Assembly: GCA_039096225.1 (NCBI GenBank)
Contig: JBBPEB010000015.1
Coordinates: forward strand, 1,451,501-1,515,500
DNA: 64,000 nt
Origin: Blastocystis sp. Blastoise
Taxonomy: Eukaryota; Sar; Bigyra; Opalinata; Blastocystidae
Reading direction: 5' to 3'
The notes beneath the pieces are model-generated. The model did no database searches and was not told the origin of the DNA. It was given only the letters and a program-made list of their open reading frames with translations. The position numbers and the translations under genes were made by a program. Position 1 is the first letter of the stretch; each line of letters starts with the position of its first letter. Positions 13,401 through 26,241 of the stretch are shown in pieces.

Positions 13401-13832
13401 ATGTCTATATCTTCATCTCAACATCCTATACTACATTCAAGTCTCTCTACTCCTCCTAACACATCATTTGTGGATAAATATAAACAAGCACAACAAGCAT
13501 ATCAAGCTAAAACATCATCTACACCCAATTTGACTCGTACTCCTTCAATATCTCTTTCTACTTCTATTTCTCCTCTTCCTACGGCATCATCACCAAATGA
13601 CATACTTCGAACTTCATCATCTACAATCTCTGAAAGTATTCTTTATATTATAATCATAATCATAATAATCATAATAATTATTATTATCATTCTATATTTA
13701 TTCTATATTATGACATATATAGGTGCTGAAATTCGTATGAAACGGTTGCAATATCTTGATTCTAAAGCTCTTAATGTTCAAAAAGGATTAACGGAAAAGA
13801 AAGAAACAGATAATTCTAAAGACTCCGAATAA
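10447..13832 (+). CDS. HRD1: HRD1/synoviolin-type membrane RING E3 ubiquitin ligase
   Basis: An ER membrane ubiquitin ligase of the HRD1 (SYVN1) family, the central ligase of ER-associated degradation. Exon 1 (10447-10575) encodes the first membrane segment, LLYSVVSYLIIAGIYAYY; exon 2 (from 10623) encodes ALCNCGLVTFFLILKLFQLIY followed by an acidic linker, matching the start of HRD1. Further membrane exons follow to about 11860. The RING-H2 domain is split by an intron: CVICRDD, then LPCGHIFHVDC (exon ending near 12066), then TCPTCRFNLLDPL from 12182. All eight zinc ligands are present in C-x2-C...C-x-H-x2-H-x2-C...C-x2-C order. Downstream is a Pro-rich then Ser/Thr/Asn-rich cytosolic tail, as in other HRD1 proteins. 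I place a last intron at 13636-13722, which removes an all-Ile stretch and joins SE to SAEIRMKRLQYL. The stop is TAA. Confidence 0.9.
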
Positions 13833-14539
13833 TTCTTTTATATACTTTTATCCATTGTATCTCTTCTGTAATCTTCTATAGTTTTCAATGTTTTTAATTA
13901 TATTTGTTGTTCATGCAAATGTTTATTTATATATCTTTTCTAATATTTAAAATATATGTTGTATATTTGATTTATAATATTTATTACTTCATTTGTATTG
14001 TATCTTTTTTTTAAACTGATTGATATCAAAATAACTATTGAATGAGAACTATTTTTTTTTTCCAATTAATTCCATATATATATGATGGTAAAGAATAATT
14101 ATATAATAATTGCTTGATCATAATATATTAATAATTTATAATAATAACGAGAACACTATATATTTAAAAAAATTACGAAAAACAGTGTATTCTGACACAA
14201 AGAGATGAGCAACGATAGTAAAGAGTCGATATGATATGTTTCAGTATTAATATATTATTCCCAACATATATATATGCTATGAATAACAAAAATAATTACG
14301 CATCTCTTCAATACGATTTATAATCGACTTCAAACTCTATGATCTTTTGCTTTTAACATCTAATACTTGTTGTTCATCTACTCATTGACTTTATAAGTTT
14401 TCTAAAAGAAAAATAATGGATAAATAACAAAAACAAATTTTTTGGAAATTGAGTTTTGGGAAATAATGTTAAATCCAGCTTCATTTTATTTATTTTCGTA
14501 ATTGTTTTTCAAATTTCTTTTTTGTGTTAAATCTATTAG
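13833..14539. other. Intergenic region between HRD1 and the WW/PH-like gene
   Basis: AT-rich sequence with no exon seen. It should hold the HRD1 3' UTR and the promoter of the next gene. Confidence 0.4.
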
Positions 14540-16100
14540 ATGAACGGGTCAATGATCAACTCAAGGTATATTTATAATAGACATGATTTAATTTGCAATG
14601 TAAACTTATTATTAGATCGAGGAGTGTATATCAATCTTCATATCAAGGACAATCTATGAATTCAAGAGACCACTCCTATTCGTATTCACAAAACAAGACT
14701 CCAGGAGTATATTTCTATCATTACTTTTATTTATAATATTATTTTTGAGCAATGTACACATTTTCTTTAGATATTTTTTTATTATTGAATAAAATATATA
14801 TTCAAATAATAACTCAATATTATACAAATACATTAATTTATTATTTTTTTCAAAATCTTAGTCATTAACTGTTATTTGTTATTATATATTATCATTCTAG
14901 AATTACTCATTATACAATACTGTGAATGCATATCCGAGTCCTTCTCAACATTCTAGTAGTTATGAAAAAGAGTTGTCTGGTAGTTTATATGGTTCAATTA
15001 GTGGATCTTTTAATGAAGGATCATTTCATCAGATTAAGCCTTCGGAAACCCAGATGAGTATGGCTGATTATTCTACTCAAGCAACACGTAACATCGATGC
15101 GGATGACATAGTTAAAGAACGTAGTCTACAGGAAACAGCTGATTTTCAATCGTATTCGAAAAAGGAACTTGTTTATTGGCAGAAAAAAACTGATTGTATA
15201 TCTTTTTTATATTCTTATATATATTTTTTATTATGATTTTATTATAAAAATATATAGTGTATTTCAATTATTATTATTTTTTTAATTATATTATTATTAA
15301 TTAAATATATTATTATTAATTAAATATAACTACTTTTTTGAAATCTTTATTCTATATATATGTATATATATATGTATTATATATAGCAAAAGGTATGACT
15401 TTTTATATTCATAAAATCACGGGGGAAGTCAGTTATGTTCGTCCGCCAGATGTTGATCCCACTCCCGAACGAAGAAACTATCTACATTGCCCAGATGATG
15501 TATATATATATATATATATTATATTGTTACTTATTAATATATATATATATATGATTTATTATATGTATTTATCTTTATAATGAATATAATATATAATATA
15601 TAATATATAATATAGGCATTAAGTGTAACTCAAGAGGAATCAGGACGAATTCTAAGTTTAAAAGAAAGATTTGCAGGTATATCTATATATATGTATATTA
15701 ACATATATATATATATATATATATATATAGATTTAACTCCAACTCATAATCTTGATGGGGAGCATGTCATATCGACGCAGCAAGCGGGAGGAACACTATT
15801 CCAAACCGAAGATATACTCAAACAGAAAGATATTAAATATATTGTTAAATGGAAAAAGAATTTTTTTATGTATTTATATAAATTATTATTATTATTATTT
15901 GATTTTTTAGTATATATGTATATATACAAATTTTTATTATATTATATTTTCTCTGTATATATATATAGTACAAAAGTATGTCGTCTCTTGGTATCCCCTT
16001 TAAATGCATGTATGGAATTAAAGAATAATAAAGTATATTATATTTATATATATAGAAAGGATTATAATATATTACTTATAATTATATATATCTTATTTAG

Positions 16101-16190
<90 letters not shown>

Positions 16191-17040
16191 AGAACATAGG
16201 TAAATTTGAGATTACTCAGATAAAGAAAGTAGATTTATATCGAAACAGAAATGATACTGTTATTATTACATTCTCTTTAGCAGAAGGTCTTTCTATGTAT
16301 ATATATAACATATATATATATATATAGAATTGTTTTCAATATATATGATACTTATGTAATATATATATATATATATAGTTCAAAGGCTGTTGAATCTAAG
16401 GTTCATCCTCCACTAATAATTACTTTTGAAAGTTCTAAAGATAGAACTATATTTATGCATACTATTAATCATATAAAACGAGCTAAACATGATGAACTTA
16501 TTAAATCAATTAAAGATAATATAGAGAAAGAAGAACGGGAAAAAGGTATTATCAAATGGAATATTGCTGAAGTATATATATAGATAGATTATAACTATTT
16601 TAATCTATATATATAAATGATGACTCTTATAATATATGTACATAATCTTATCTAGTTAACTTATAAGGGTAGTCGTCCTTTGATTATTTCGTTTCATTTG
16701 CCTCATTCCGCTGTTGATTCAGGGAGACTTCGAATTGAAACTAGACAACATGTTATTTAGTATATATATATATATATATTAATCATTTTAGAATAATATA
16801 ATCATTTTCAACACATATTTCGTTGTTTATTTAGATATATTATTATTTATTATATATATATATAGTAAAGAAGTTCTTCTTGTTGATATTAAGAATATTA
16901 TCAAAGGAAATGCACTTGAAAATGGACTTGCATCTATATATTTAATTTTAAGTGATAATTCAAAATATTTGTTTTTATTTAATGACGTTAAGGCACGTGA
17001 TTCATTCTTAACGATTATGGATGCTTATAGAAGACAATAA
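14540..17040 (+). CDS. WW-domain protein with C-terminal PH-like region
   Basis: A gene of about a dozen short exons. Exon 1 (from 14540) encodes MNGSMINS; exon 2 begins at about 14618. Exons to 15197 encode a Ser/Tyr-rich disordered N-terminus (e.g. NAYPSPSQHSSSYEKE). Next comes YWQKKTDC joined to AKGMTFYIHKITGEVSYVRPPD (15387-15499), a WW-like domain in which the TGE turn, the aromatic pair and the terminal Pro are kept but the second Trp is Tyr. The C-terminal half, over several exons, has alternating strands and ends IYLILSDNSKYLFLFNDVKARDSFLTIMDAYRRQ. This strand-then-helix ending is typical of PH/GRAM-type folds; an upstream block around 16195-16550 (GKFEITQIKKVDLY...TIFMHTINHIK) has the same pattern. 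A membrane- or proline-ligand-binding adaptor is a guess; I do not recognise the orthologue. An intron at about 16099-16186 is almost pure (AT)n. Confidence 0.65.
16099..16186. repeat. (AT)n microsatellite forming an intron
   Basis: About 40 uninterrupted AT dinucleotides lie between two coding exons of the WW/PH-like gene and end in the ATATAG acceptor at the exon junction. Confidence 0.9.
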
Positions 17041-17530
17041 TTATGATATACATATTTTTGAAAAGTATCAATTCTTTTCAATTTCTGTTATTATTAATTT
17101 TATTTTTATTTTCAATAATCATTTTTTTTATTCATATGCTATCATTATTTTTTTATTTTCTACTTTTTATTCATGATACAATGTTTTTTCTCTTTCTTTT
17201 GATGATAGTCTTTTCTTGTATTCTATTCTGTTACTGTTTCATTCATATTAATATTCTATTTAGCTTTCTCCTATCTCTTTTTTATATCCTTATTGAATAC
17301 ATACTCACTATATTATAAATAATCAACGTAAAGAAACTAAACTTCTATTAAAAAACTAACTATTTCTTAACATAAAATAAGACAATTGCATTAAAATAGT
17401 TCAAGTAAAAGAAAGCATATAAAAAGAAGATTTGTATTTTTATGACATGAAAAAAAGGTCAATGAACGTATTGTATGCATAAGAAGATATCTTATATATA
17501 ATGTATGGTTATTTAAATAACAATAGCAAT
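17041..17530. other. Convergent 3' intergenic region
   Basis: T-rich then A-rich sequence between the WW/PH-like gene and the LITAF gene. A hydrophobic open frame here is low-complexity Phe/Leu/Ile and is not supported as a gene. Confidence 0.4.
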
Positions 17531-18328
17531 TCACGTTCTATGAATAATATCTTGTGATGGTTTCTTATTCTGATAATAAACATCTCCTTCTTTTCCTATT
17601 AACGCTCCACAATTAGAACACTTATGCTCACTAATAGAATTAATAATAGAATTAGCATTATTCTTTAGTAATAGAGAGATATAAATGTTACATATATTCT
17701 TTGTTATATATTTTATATATATATATATATTATTTATTATATATATATATTATATATTATATATACACAACTTTACACCAATCACAAATAAGGAAGAATA
17801 ATGAGAATGGACCAATAAGAAAGAAGAATACTACTGTTAATAAAATAGTATATAATTAAGGTTATATCTATTATTGATAATACTCTTTAACATAATATAT
17901 ATATATGAATCTAAAAGATATCAGAAGAATCCTATTTTATGATTAATATGTGTTGTATTCACAACATCACAGTTATTACAATGAATAAATACACTCCTAA
18001 TATATTATTTTATCATTTAGTTAAATGTATATTGAATAATTCTTATTTAAAAATTATGATATAATATAAATATTTACGATCGTCCAAGTGTGAGAGGATA
18101 CTTTTCATTCATGGATTCTTGTTGAATAAGAACAACAGAATTATGAGAATTTTGACTTCTTGGAGGACCTTCTATAGGAATTGCTTCTACATACGTTTTT
18201 TGAGGTGCTTGAGGAACAACACTTTCGTTTTCCATAATTGGTTCACCTTGAGGTAATATTGGAACTGGCTTTGTATAAACTGGCTCTGAATTTCCTTGAG
18301 GTACAACATATACTTTAGTATCACCCAT
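17531..18328 (-). CDS. LITAF-domain (SIMPLE-like) membrane protein
   Basis: LITAF proteins are monotopic membrane proteins of late endosomes and lysosomes; a zinc-binding domain with a hydrophobic insert sits on the cytosolic face. Exon 1 (18328-18078) encodes a Pro/Glu-rich N-terminus, MGDTKVYVVPQGNSEP...YVEAIPIEGPP. The next exon gives VFIHCNNCDVVNTTHIN (first CxxC, about 17996-17940). Then comes a hydrophobic segment, VVFFFLIGPFSLFFLICDWCKVV (about 17840-17770). The last exon gives EHKCSNCGALIGKEGDVYY (the HxCxxC pair) and ends ...DIIHRT with a TGA stop. This order (CxxC, hydrophobic insert, HKCxxCG) defines the LITAF domain. The donor site after the first CxxC exon is not resolved. It shares the EAIP motif with the zinc-ribbon gene at 8609-9958. 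Confidence 0.85.
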
Positions 18329-19097
18329 TTTCCTTTAAATTGATAAGATTGACTTTAATAGATCTTAGAAACTCTATAAATAGAATGAAAAAGATAATTG
18401 AATCTTGTGACAAAAATGTCTTTCTTTTTATATCCTTTGTATTCAATTTGCATCCATATAATTCTGAATATCATATCATACTTGTATATGATATAAAAAT
18501 AATAGATCCCATGATATTTTGTAAAATATCCTCATTTAAAACTATTTTTAAATATATATGTGTATTCTGAGATCCATTACTTGTTCAATGAATCAGGATA
18601 TAAGTTTTATATATATTTTAGAGTCATGATAAAAAGATTTTCTATTCATTATCCCATTTATTGTAAAATCAACAAAAAGAAACAACATATGTTTCTAAAA
18701 ACTAGTTATTTGCTATTCACATTATTTTGTTTATGTTAATAAATGATATTCGTTAAAATTAAATAAAGTGACAGGATATAAATCAATTATTCTTTTAAGA
18801 AACCATTTCCATATTCTATAAAATAGAATTCTAATAATATAGACAGAGCATTTCGACAGAGTTTAATAAATGATTTATAATTTAAACAAGGATTCAAATG
18901 AAAATTTTTTTTTTAATTTTTTAAGAAGGAATGTGTTCTCATTTTCTGAATTCACATTATTGCAACTTTTCTTCTACTTAATATTCGGAAGAAAAGTCTG
19001 AAAGATCTGAATAGTTCTCCTTTTTATTAAACACAAAAACACTTGAATAACCAAATGAAGTTGTATATAGTATTTCCTTTTTATTTCAATAGATATA
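18329..19097. other. Divergent intergenic region
   Basis: Lies between the LITAF gene (-) and the sulfatase (+), so it probably holds both promoters. No exon was found; open frames are short and low-complexity. Confidence 0.4.
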
Positions 19098-20094
19098 ATG
19101 AAAACACAAATAGTTCTAGCTTTATTTTTATTTTGCTATGTATACGCAACAAATAAACCTAATATTGTTTTTATAAGTAAATGAGAAAACTTTCGACATA
19201 TATTAAATCCTATTAGTTGCCGATGATATGGGTTGGAGTGATGCAGGATTTCGTAATAATGATCAGATCCATACTCCAACATTAGATTCATTTGTTGATA
19301 ATCGTATTATCTTAGAACGTTATTATGCTCAAGATGTTTGTAGTCCTACTCGTGCTGTACTTATTTAATGTATTGCATATGTATATCAAATAGTCTATTT
19401 TAACTGGGCGATATCCATCTCATTATGGAATGCAACACAATGTACTCTTACCAAAACATGCTTATGGTGTACCATTGAATGAAACATATCTACCTTCTGT
19501 GCTAAAGGATTCTGGATATAATACTCATGCAATTGGTAAATGGCATCAAGGTTTTTATAAATGGGAATATACACCAACATTCAGAGGATTTGAAACTTAT
19601 TATGGTTATTGGAATGGTGCTCAAACTTACAGTTCTCATATGAAACTTGATGGGTATATATATATACATATATATATATATATTATTTTATTTTTTTATA
19701 CAATAGATAATTGTGAATTATGACCAAAAGAAAGGATCTGGAGTCGCGGTTATTATATATAAACAGTGGAAGTTATTACTTGGTCCTGCAGGTTGTCCTA
19801 ATGGCTGACAGGATATGGAGGGAAAACAAATTAATCCTACAGATATGGGGTCTAGTATTTATTATATATTTATTATATATTTATTATATATTTATTATAT
19901 ATTTATTATATTATAAATATATAATGAATATATAATATATACATATATATAGAAGCTAAAACAGAGGAACAAAAAGAATTAATAAAACAACTTGGTTTTG
20001 GTGTTAATAGTATGCTACAACTATTTAATATTATAGATGATGAAGGAGAAACAAAAGAATGTAGTCCAGACTATAATGATGTATATCTATCTAT

Positions 20095-20160
<66 letters not shown>

Positions 20161-20387
20161 CTTTTATATATAGATTGTTGTATTATTATTAAATAAACTA
20201 CTTGAATACAAAAGTATATAAATTCATTTATTATTATATTATAATTATTATCATTAGTATGAATATAAATAATATATATATATGTATATATATAGAAGGA
20301 GTAGTAGCTCCATTTGATCAGTGTGATGACCCTAAAGCTGATCCAGCCCTTCATAATAATACATGGGTACCGTGGGGAAGTCTGTAA
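19098..20387 (+). pseudogene. Arylsulfatase-family gene with deleted middle and in-frame TGA (likely pseudogene)
   Basis: The N-terminus has a signal peptide (MKTQIVLALFLFCYVYA), then KPNIVFI-IADDMGWSD with the metal-binding Asp pair. An intron splits the formylglycine motif, which reads CSPTRA-SILTGRYPSHYGMQ once joined; Cys and Arg of CxPxR are present, as is the Lys-x-His of GKWHQG. After ...YSSHMKLDG the sequence jumps across one short intron to a stretch (YDQKKGSGVAV...QWKLLLGPAG) that lies near the C-terminal third in arylsulfatase B-type enzymes. The part holding the remaining metal and substrate residues (distal His and Asp-Asn) is missing, and the splice phase across the gap does not match. 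Within CPNG-[stop]-QDMEGKQINP a TGA occupies a place where Trp is expected. Downstream exons still match the family (MLQLFNIIDDEGET; APFDQCDDPKADP). Alternative: undetected exons or assembly error. Confidence 0.75.
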
Positions 20388-20993
20388 TTCTTATTAAAAT
20401 AAAGAAGACATGATATATATTCTATCTATATATACTTGTACTACTTTGTAATTATTTATATATAGAATAGTTTTATAAATTGTATTTTTAACTTTTTTAG
20501 AATTAAGAGTACTTTTTATATTCACAAATTATTTTTATTACAATGTTGTTTTATCTTAATTATTTTAATTTAAAAACAGTTACGTTATCTTATGTCCTGT
20601 TTTATTATTATATCGTTCTCAAATCTGATTTATATCTTATTCATCATACAATAGAAATATGCATGTTTCAGTTGTAATAAACTCTTCTAGAATATTCTAA
20701 AATTAAAAAAAACCATTCTAAAAATTAAATACTCTTTAGCGTATTTTGTTTTTTATTTTAATATGTCGTTTAGAACTAATGTTTTAAATTCAAATACAAA
20801 CTAAGAAGTATAGTAAAGAGTATATATATAAATAAACATCCCAAACAATCAAGAAAATATATATATATATGATAAACAATAATTGAAGAAAAAGTGAAAA
20901 AGAATGAAAGTTTATAGTTGCACCCAAATATATGATATTAGTAATATATATATAATGAATATATGAGTAAATTAATGATATATATATATATAT
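20388..20993. other. Convergent 3' intergenic region
   Basis: AT-rich, with TATATA runs. No coding exon was seen between the sulfatase and PPR-like genes. Confidence 0.4.
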
Positions 20994-22047
20994 TTAGAAT
21001 TTATGTTTATAGAATGAAGAAAGCCATTGTTGAATAGAAGAAGAAGAAACTTTAATAATACCATTCTCTTCCTATATATATATATATTAAATAATAATAA
21101 TCATAGTTACAATAATATATATATATACTGTATAAGAAACAGCAGGTCGAAGTTCTTCTTTTAGAATTCTTGTGATTCCCATTATTTTTTCATATTCTCC
21201 AGAAGTCGTGATTTCAACAGATGGATAGAGAACTGTAGGTCTATTATTAGTAACAAGATTTGTAGAAGTAGAATATGAAATAGAATTAGAAAAAGAAGAA
21301 GATGAAGAGGACGATGTGTAATTCTTTTTGATTTTTGAGAAAACAGAAAGAGTATTAAAACGTGAAACTGATAAGGGAATTGATGTATAATCAATATCTA
21401 TAATATATATGTATATTAGAAATAGTATTTTAAATATATATGAATATAATATTGAAATGAATAATAATAAATAATAATAAATAATAATAAATAATAATAA
21501 ATAATAATAAATAATAATAAATAATAATAAATAATAATAATATTATTATTATATATATATACATATAGTTCCTTTTCGTTTGACTTCAGGAATGACGTAT
21601 TTAGTGACTGTGATCATTTCTCTTAATAGCCACAGGCCCTGTTCGCGCTGCTCGTCAGAGATATGACGACTTAAACATGAACGACTATATATATTATTAG
21701 GTTTATTTATTATAATGTTTATTATTATTAATATATTATTAATATGTTATACATATAGACTTATTATATTATCATTAAAAAATATTATTTATTATTATTA
21801 ATATTATGATATACGTATCTACAGTTGTTTGTGCATTAATATCTTCTGATAATTGCATAATATAATTATATACACTACTATACACATTGGACTGGTCATA
21901 TAGCTATATATATATAATAAACATTATTATTTCCTTATATATATACAGTAATCATATCAACGTAGACACCAATAGTAGGAGAGATACCTCGAGCACGCAT
22001 ATCGGTATATATAGCGATACATTTATCATACTGATGTAACTCCAATA

Positions 22048-22087
<40 letters not shown>

Positions 22088-22375
22088 CAATAATAATAAA
22101 TAGAATAAATAGAATTAGTAAAATAAGTAATAATTATAATAATAATAATAACATTATATATATACCTATGAATATAACATTGATAGGCTATATCATTCAT
22201 TTGAGATCCCTCTTCTTCGAACTTCTCAAACACGTGGATACATTCATGATACATGTGACGACCTTGTATACCTATATATATATATATATAGAGTTATATA
22301 ATAATATAATTAGAATTTAATATATTTTCAAAATTATTCTTTATTACTCATCCAAGAAAATATATAAAATAAAAA

Positions 22376-22436
<61 letters not shown>

Positions 22437-23510
22437 TATACCTGTAAGAATAGAAGCTACAATGGCAGGTGAAATGTATTTTCTCTTGGGTTCTACAAGT
22501 GTATATATATATAAAGCTGTTTGTAAATCATTATAATGAAATACACATTCTAAATAAGCACCTATATATATATATATATACAGTAAATAAAGAATAATTC
22601 ACCAAAAAGAAAATAATAAATAAAAACATATATATATATACATAACAAAGGTTCACTTTTAGTTATATATTTATTATTAATTTCACTCCAAATATCTTTC
22701 AATTTATTTTCACAATTTCCCTCTTTTAAGGCTTTTAATGTATATACATAGGCATCTTCATTAAATTCTTCCTAGACATTATAATAATTATTATTATTAT
22801 CACTATTATAATTCGCTATTATAATTAGAACAATTCATTATTATAATTATTTAGCGAATTATTACAATCACAATAAATATAATCAAATATATAATATATA
22901 TACAGAGTCATGATATTTTTCATATATAAATAATGATAATCTCCATAAATGACGCGAATTCATATGCTTCATTATTTCATTAATTTCCTATAATATATTA
23001 TAAAGATTATATATAAGTCTATTTATATACAATAGAACGAAGTTCTGTATTATTATCTAATAACATCGAAATAAGTTCGTAGAACTATAGAAGAAAAAAA
23101 ATAATAAGCACTAATAGTGAATATATATAATAATAAAAATAGTTAAATACTCTAGAAACAGATGTTGATGTTTTAAAGAGTTGGAATAAAATATGAGCTT
23201 TATCTAATGCTTTCTCATTATTCTGCTTCATATTTTCTTGGTCTTCAGACTTAGTTTCCGTAATAGACACATCTTTTATGGAATTCTGAGGTTTCGAAAG
23301 AGAATTACTTAATCCAACTTTTGTAGATCGAATAGATATTCCTTCTTTCTTCAGATGCTCATTACTTACAATATCATAATATCGTAAACCAACGAATTGG
23401 CTACAAGCCCAAACTGATTTCGATGCAAAACTTGGTAAAGAGGAGGATCTACAAAGAATATTTGTATATCTCGATGCATTCTTTAGATTCTTTAGTATAC
23501 TCAAACTCAT
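20994..23510 (-). CDS. PPR-like, probably mitochondrial RNA-binding protein
   Basis: Starting at 23510, the first exon encodes MSLSILKNLKNASRYTNILC..., a Ser/Arg/Asn-rich amphipathic N-terminus without acidic residues, as in mitochondrial transit peptides. Downstream exons carry helix-turn-helix units like pentatricopeptide repeats: FYELISMLLDNN, EEFNEDAYVYTLKALKEGNC, HMYHECIHVFEKFEEEGSQMN, LLELHQYDKCIAIYTDMRARG followed by ISPTIGVYVDMI. The last of these reads as a clear PPR (degenerate 35-residue unit with Y/A helix faces). The C-terminal part is Ser-rich and then ends ...GIIKVSSSSIQQWLSSFYKHKF with TAA at 20994-20996. PPR proteins bind organellar RNA; the target here is unknown. There are about eleven exons separated by short AT introns, several holding (AAT)n or (AT)n repeats. 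Confidence 0.7.
21466..21547. repeat. (AATAATAATA)n-type microsatellite in an intron
   Basis: An AATAATAATA 10-bp unit repeated about seven times, in an intron of the PPR-like gene. Confidence 0.85.
22376..22436. repeat. (AAT)n microsatellite in an intron
   Basis: About 20 uninterrupted AAT/ATA triplets inside an intron of the PPR-like gene. It is the same motif that encodes poly-Asn when it falls in exons. Confidence 0.85.
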
Positions 23511-24355
23511 TCACCTATATCTACAAAGAATAATTATTTTTATTACTAAATCATAAAACTCTGATTATTTTCTATTTCTTACTTGAAAGGAACAAAAAGT
23601 CGTGAAAGGCTTTTCGTTTTTCTAATCAAAACTTTATTATTCAATTTTGTCTAAAATACTCTCATATTTCAATATTATTTTAAGCATTCTTGTCAATCTT
23701 CATATAACTCATGGGTAAAGAAGCATTTCAAGTACATAAGCATATTAACAGAGTCTATTTAGAATATCAAGATTGTCAAAATGTATATAACGAGTTCTTA
23801 ATATAATGTATGCATTGTTGCATACCTGAAAAAACAGTAAGAAAAATATTCAAAGTCATATTGATTGATTTCAAGATTATTTCCACTAATACTCTTTAGA
23901 TTTTTCTAGAAACAAAACAGTGTTAAAGAAAGTACATAAATATAATTTTTTATTGCCACATTCAATATATTAGTTATAATCTTTTGACGGAAATGTACGT
24001 GTTTGTATAAAACTGGTCATTAACATATTAGATATGTATATATTATTTGCTTTTGTCTTTATACTTTAGTTTTATACTATTATCAATGTAACGGATGCAG
24101 TTTTTATTCATTTATACTTGTTGAACTACAAATAATTTTTCTTCATTGTTATTAATTATTTCAAATACTTAATTATTTATACATTCTTTAATGTGTCAAA
24201 TAAATTATGAAGTTACTTCAGTTGATTATTTTTAAAAAAATTAAAAAAAAAACATTATTTATTATGTGGATAAAAGAAAATCACATTGAAATATAAAAAA
24301 TAATAATATAAAATCAATATACTATTAGTATATTGTGAATAAAAAGAAAAAGAAA
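23511..24355. other. Intergenic region
   Basis: AT-rich sequence between two minus-strand genes (promoter of the PPR-like gene and 3' end of the BTB-LRR gene). No exon was recognised. Confidence 0.4.
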
Positions 24356-26195
24356 TTAGAGATTGGAAGATATATTGTTTTTAATTGAATCATAATTATG
24401 ATTCTCTGAAGAATTCTCATTATTTGTAATATGATTTTGATTATTTGAAGTTGATAAAGAATGAAGAGGAGGTACTGATAGATTATTCTTCATAGCTAAA
24501 AGAGAATGAATAAGAGATATATCACTAGAATTAACACTATACGGAGAATTAATTATATTATTAGTAGATTGAATATTCGATTGATTTGAAGGAGAAGGAG
24601 ATGAAGTTGTTATTTGTTGTTGAATCGATTGACTACTAGAATTATGATGTTTTCGATGACTATGTTTATGTTGAATATGATGATGTTTATGATGTATATT
24701 TATAGGGGATTGTGATATTATTTTATTTGAAGGAACATCATCTGAAGGAGATACAATAGAATTCGAATCACAAGATATAGGGGAGTGATGATGACGATGG
24801 ATATGACGATGATGGCGTCGATGATGACGAGGACTCTGTGAGTGATGATTCGATTGTTTTATTGGACTATTTATGTTTGTAGAAGAAAATAAGTTCCATA
24901 TATTCTTATTACTTTGAGTAATGTCCATAATATTATTCTCTTCATTTAAAGAATTCTTATGATTATCATTATTGTCAGAGTTATTATCTATATCTATATT
25001 CATATCTTGTGAATTATAACCATGTTTATCATTACTTTTATTATAATCATTTATATTTATGGTCTCTAAATCTATAATATTATTATTTCTATTTCTTTTT
25101 TTCTTCTCTATAATAGAATTAGTCTCTTTTGAAAGAGGATTTGTATGTATATCTCTTTGAAGTATTTCATTATAAGATAAAGAATCTTGTCGACAAGAAC
25201 TATTCTCATATGACACATCATCTAAAGACTCATTATCATTATTCTTCGAATTCTTTTGTAACACCTGTTTGGTATTTAATATATGTTTCTTATTTTTTAA
25301 GGAATTCATATGTTGAATATCATGATAACATGATTTGGGAGAGTTAGATAAATATTTATTATTATTATTATTATTAACATTATTATTATTAACATTCTTA
25401 TTATTAACATTATTAGCATTATTGTTAACGTTATTATCATTATTATTATTACTACTATTGTTGTTAACATTATTATTATCATTATTATTATTAACATTAT
25501 TATCATTATTGGATGATAAATGTAATGTTTCTTTTGAGGATAATGTATTTTGATTATTCTTATTTATAGACGTTCTATGATTAGTATTTATTTGTTTTGA
25601 ATGTATTTTTGAGGCGATAGGATTGGAAGTAGATGAAAATGGAGAATGGATATAAGAAGGAAAAGAGTCATCTATATTATGTAGATTATATGAGTGTTGC
25701 ATACTATTAGAGGAATCAGAATGATTGTGATAAGAAGATTCTTCTTCACCCATTAAAGAACGATTTTTGTAAGAGTTTTCAATATCACTATTATCATCAA
25801 TATCAATATCATTATTATCATTACTATCATTATCAATATCAATATCATTACTATCATTATTATCATTATCAATATCAATATCATTACTATTATTATCAAT
25901 ATCAATATCATTACTATTATTATCAATATCAATATCATTATCACTATTATCATCACTATCAATATCAATATCACTATTATCAATATCATTATTATCATCA
26001 ATATCAATATCACTATTATCAATATCATGCCTACACATTATATTATTGCCACGTAAACTTGATTTCAACGAATTACTACCAGTATTCAATATATGTTTTG
26101 ATTTCTTCTTATTGATGATACTATTATTCTTCATTTCATTCAATTGATCTATAGAATGCTTAGATTTGCTTCCTGCCACAGTAGTAGTAGTAGAA

Positions 26196-26241
<46 letters not shown>

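Noticed and set aside
17043-17318. 91-residue Phe/Leu/Ile ORF
   Set aside because: Low-complexity T-rich 3' intergenic DNA; no family features and no splice links.
19803-19806. TGA read as Trp (variant code) or selenocysteine
   Set aside because: The LITAF gene ends with TGA, and this sulfatase also lacks its middle part, so a nonsense mutation in a pseudogene is simpler.
25753-26028. Ile/Met/Val-rich ORF inside the BTB-LRR tail
   Set aside because: Shadow frame of the (DID)n/(N)n-encoding minisatellite.
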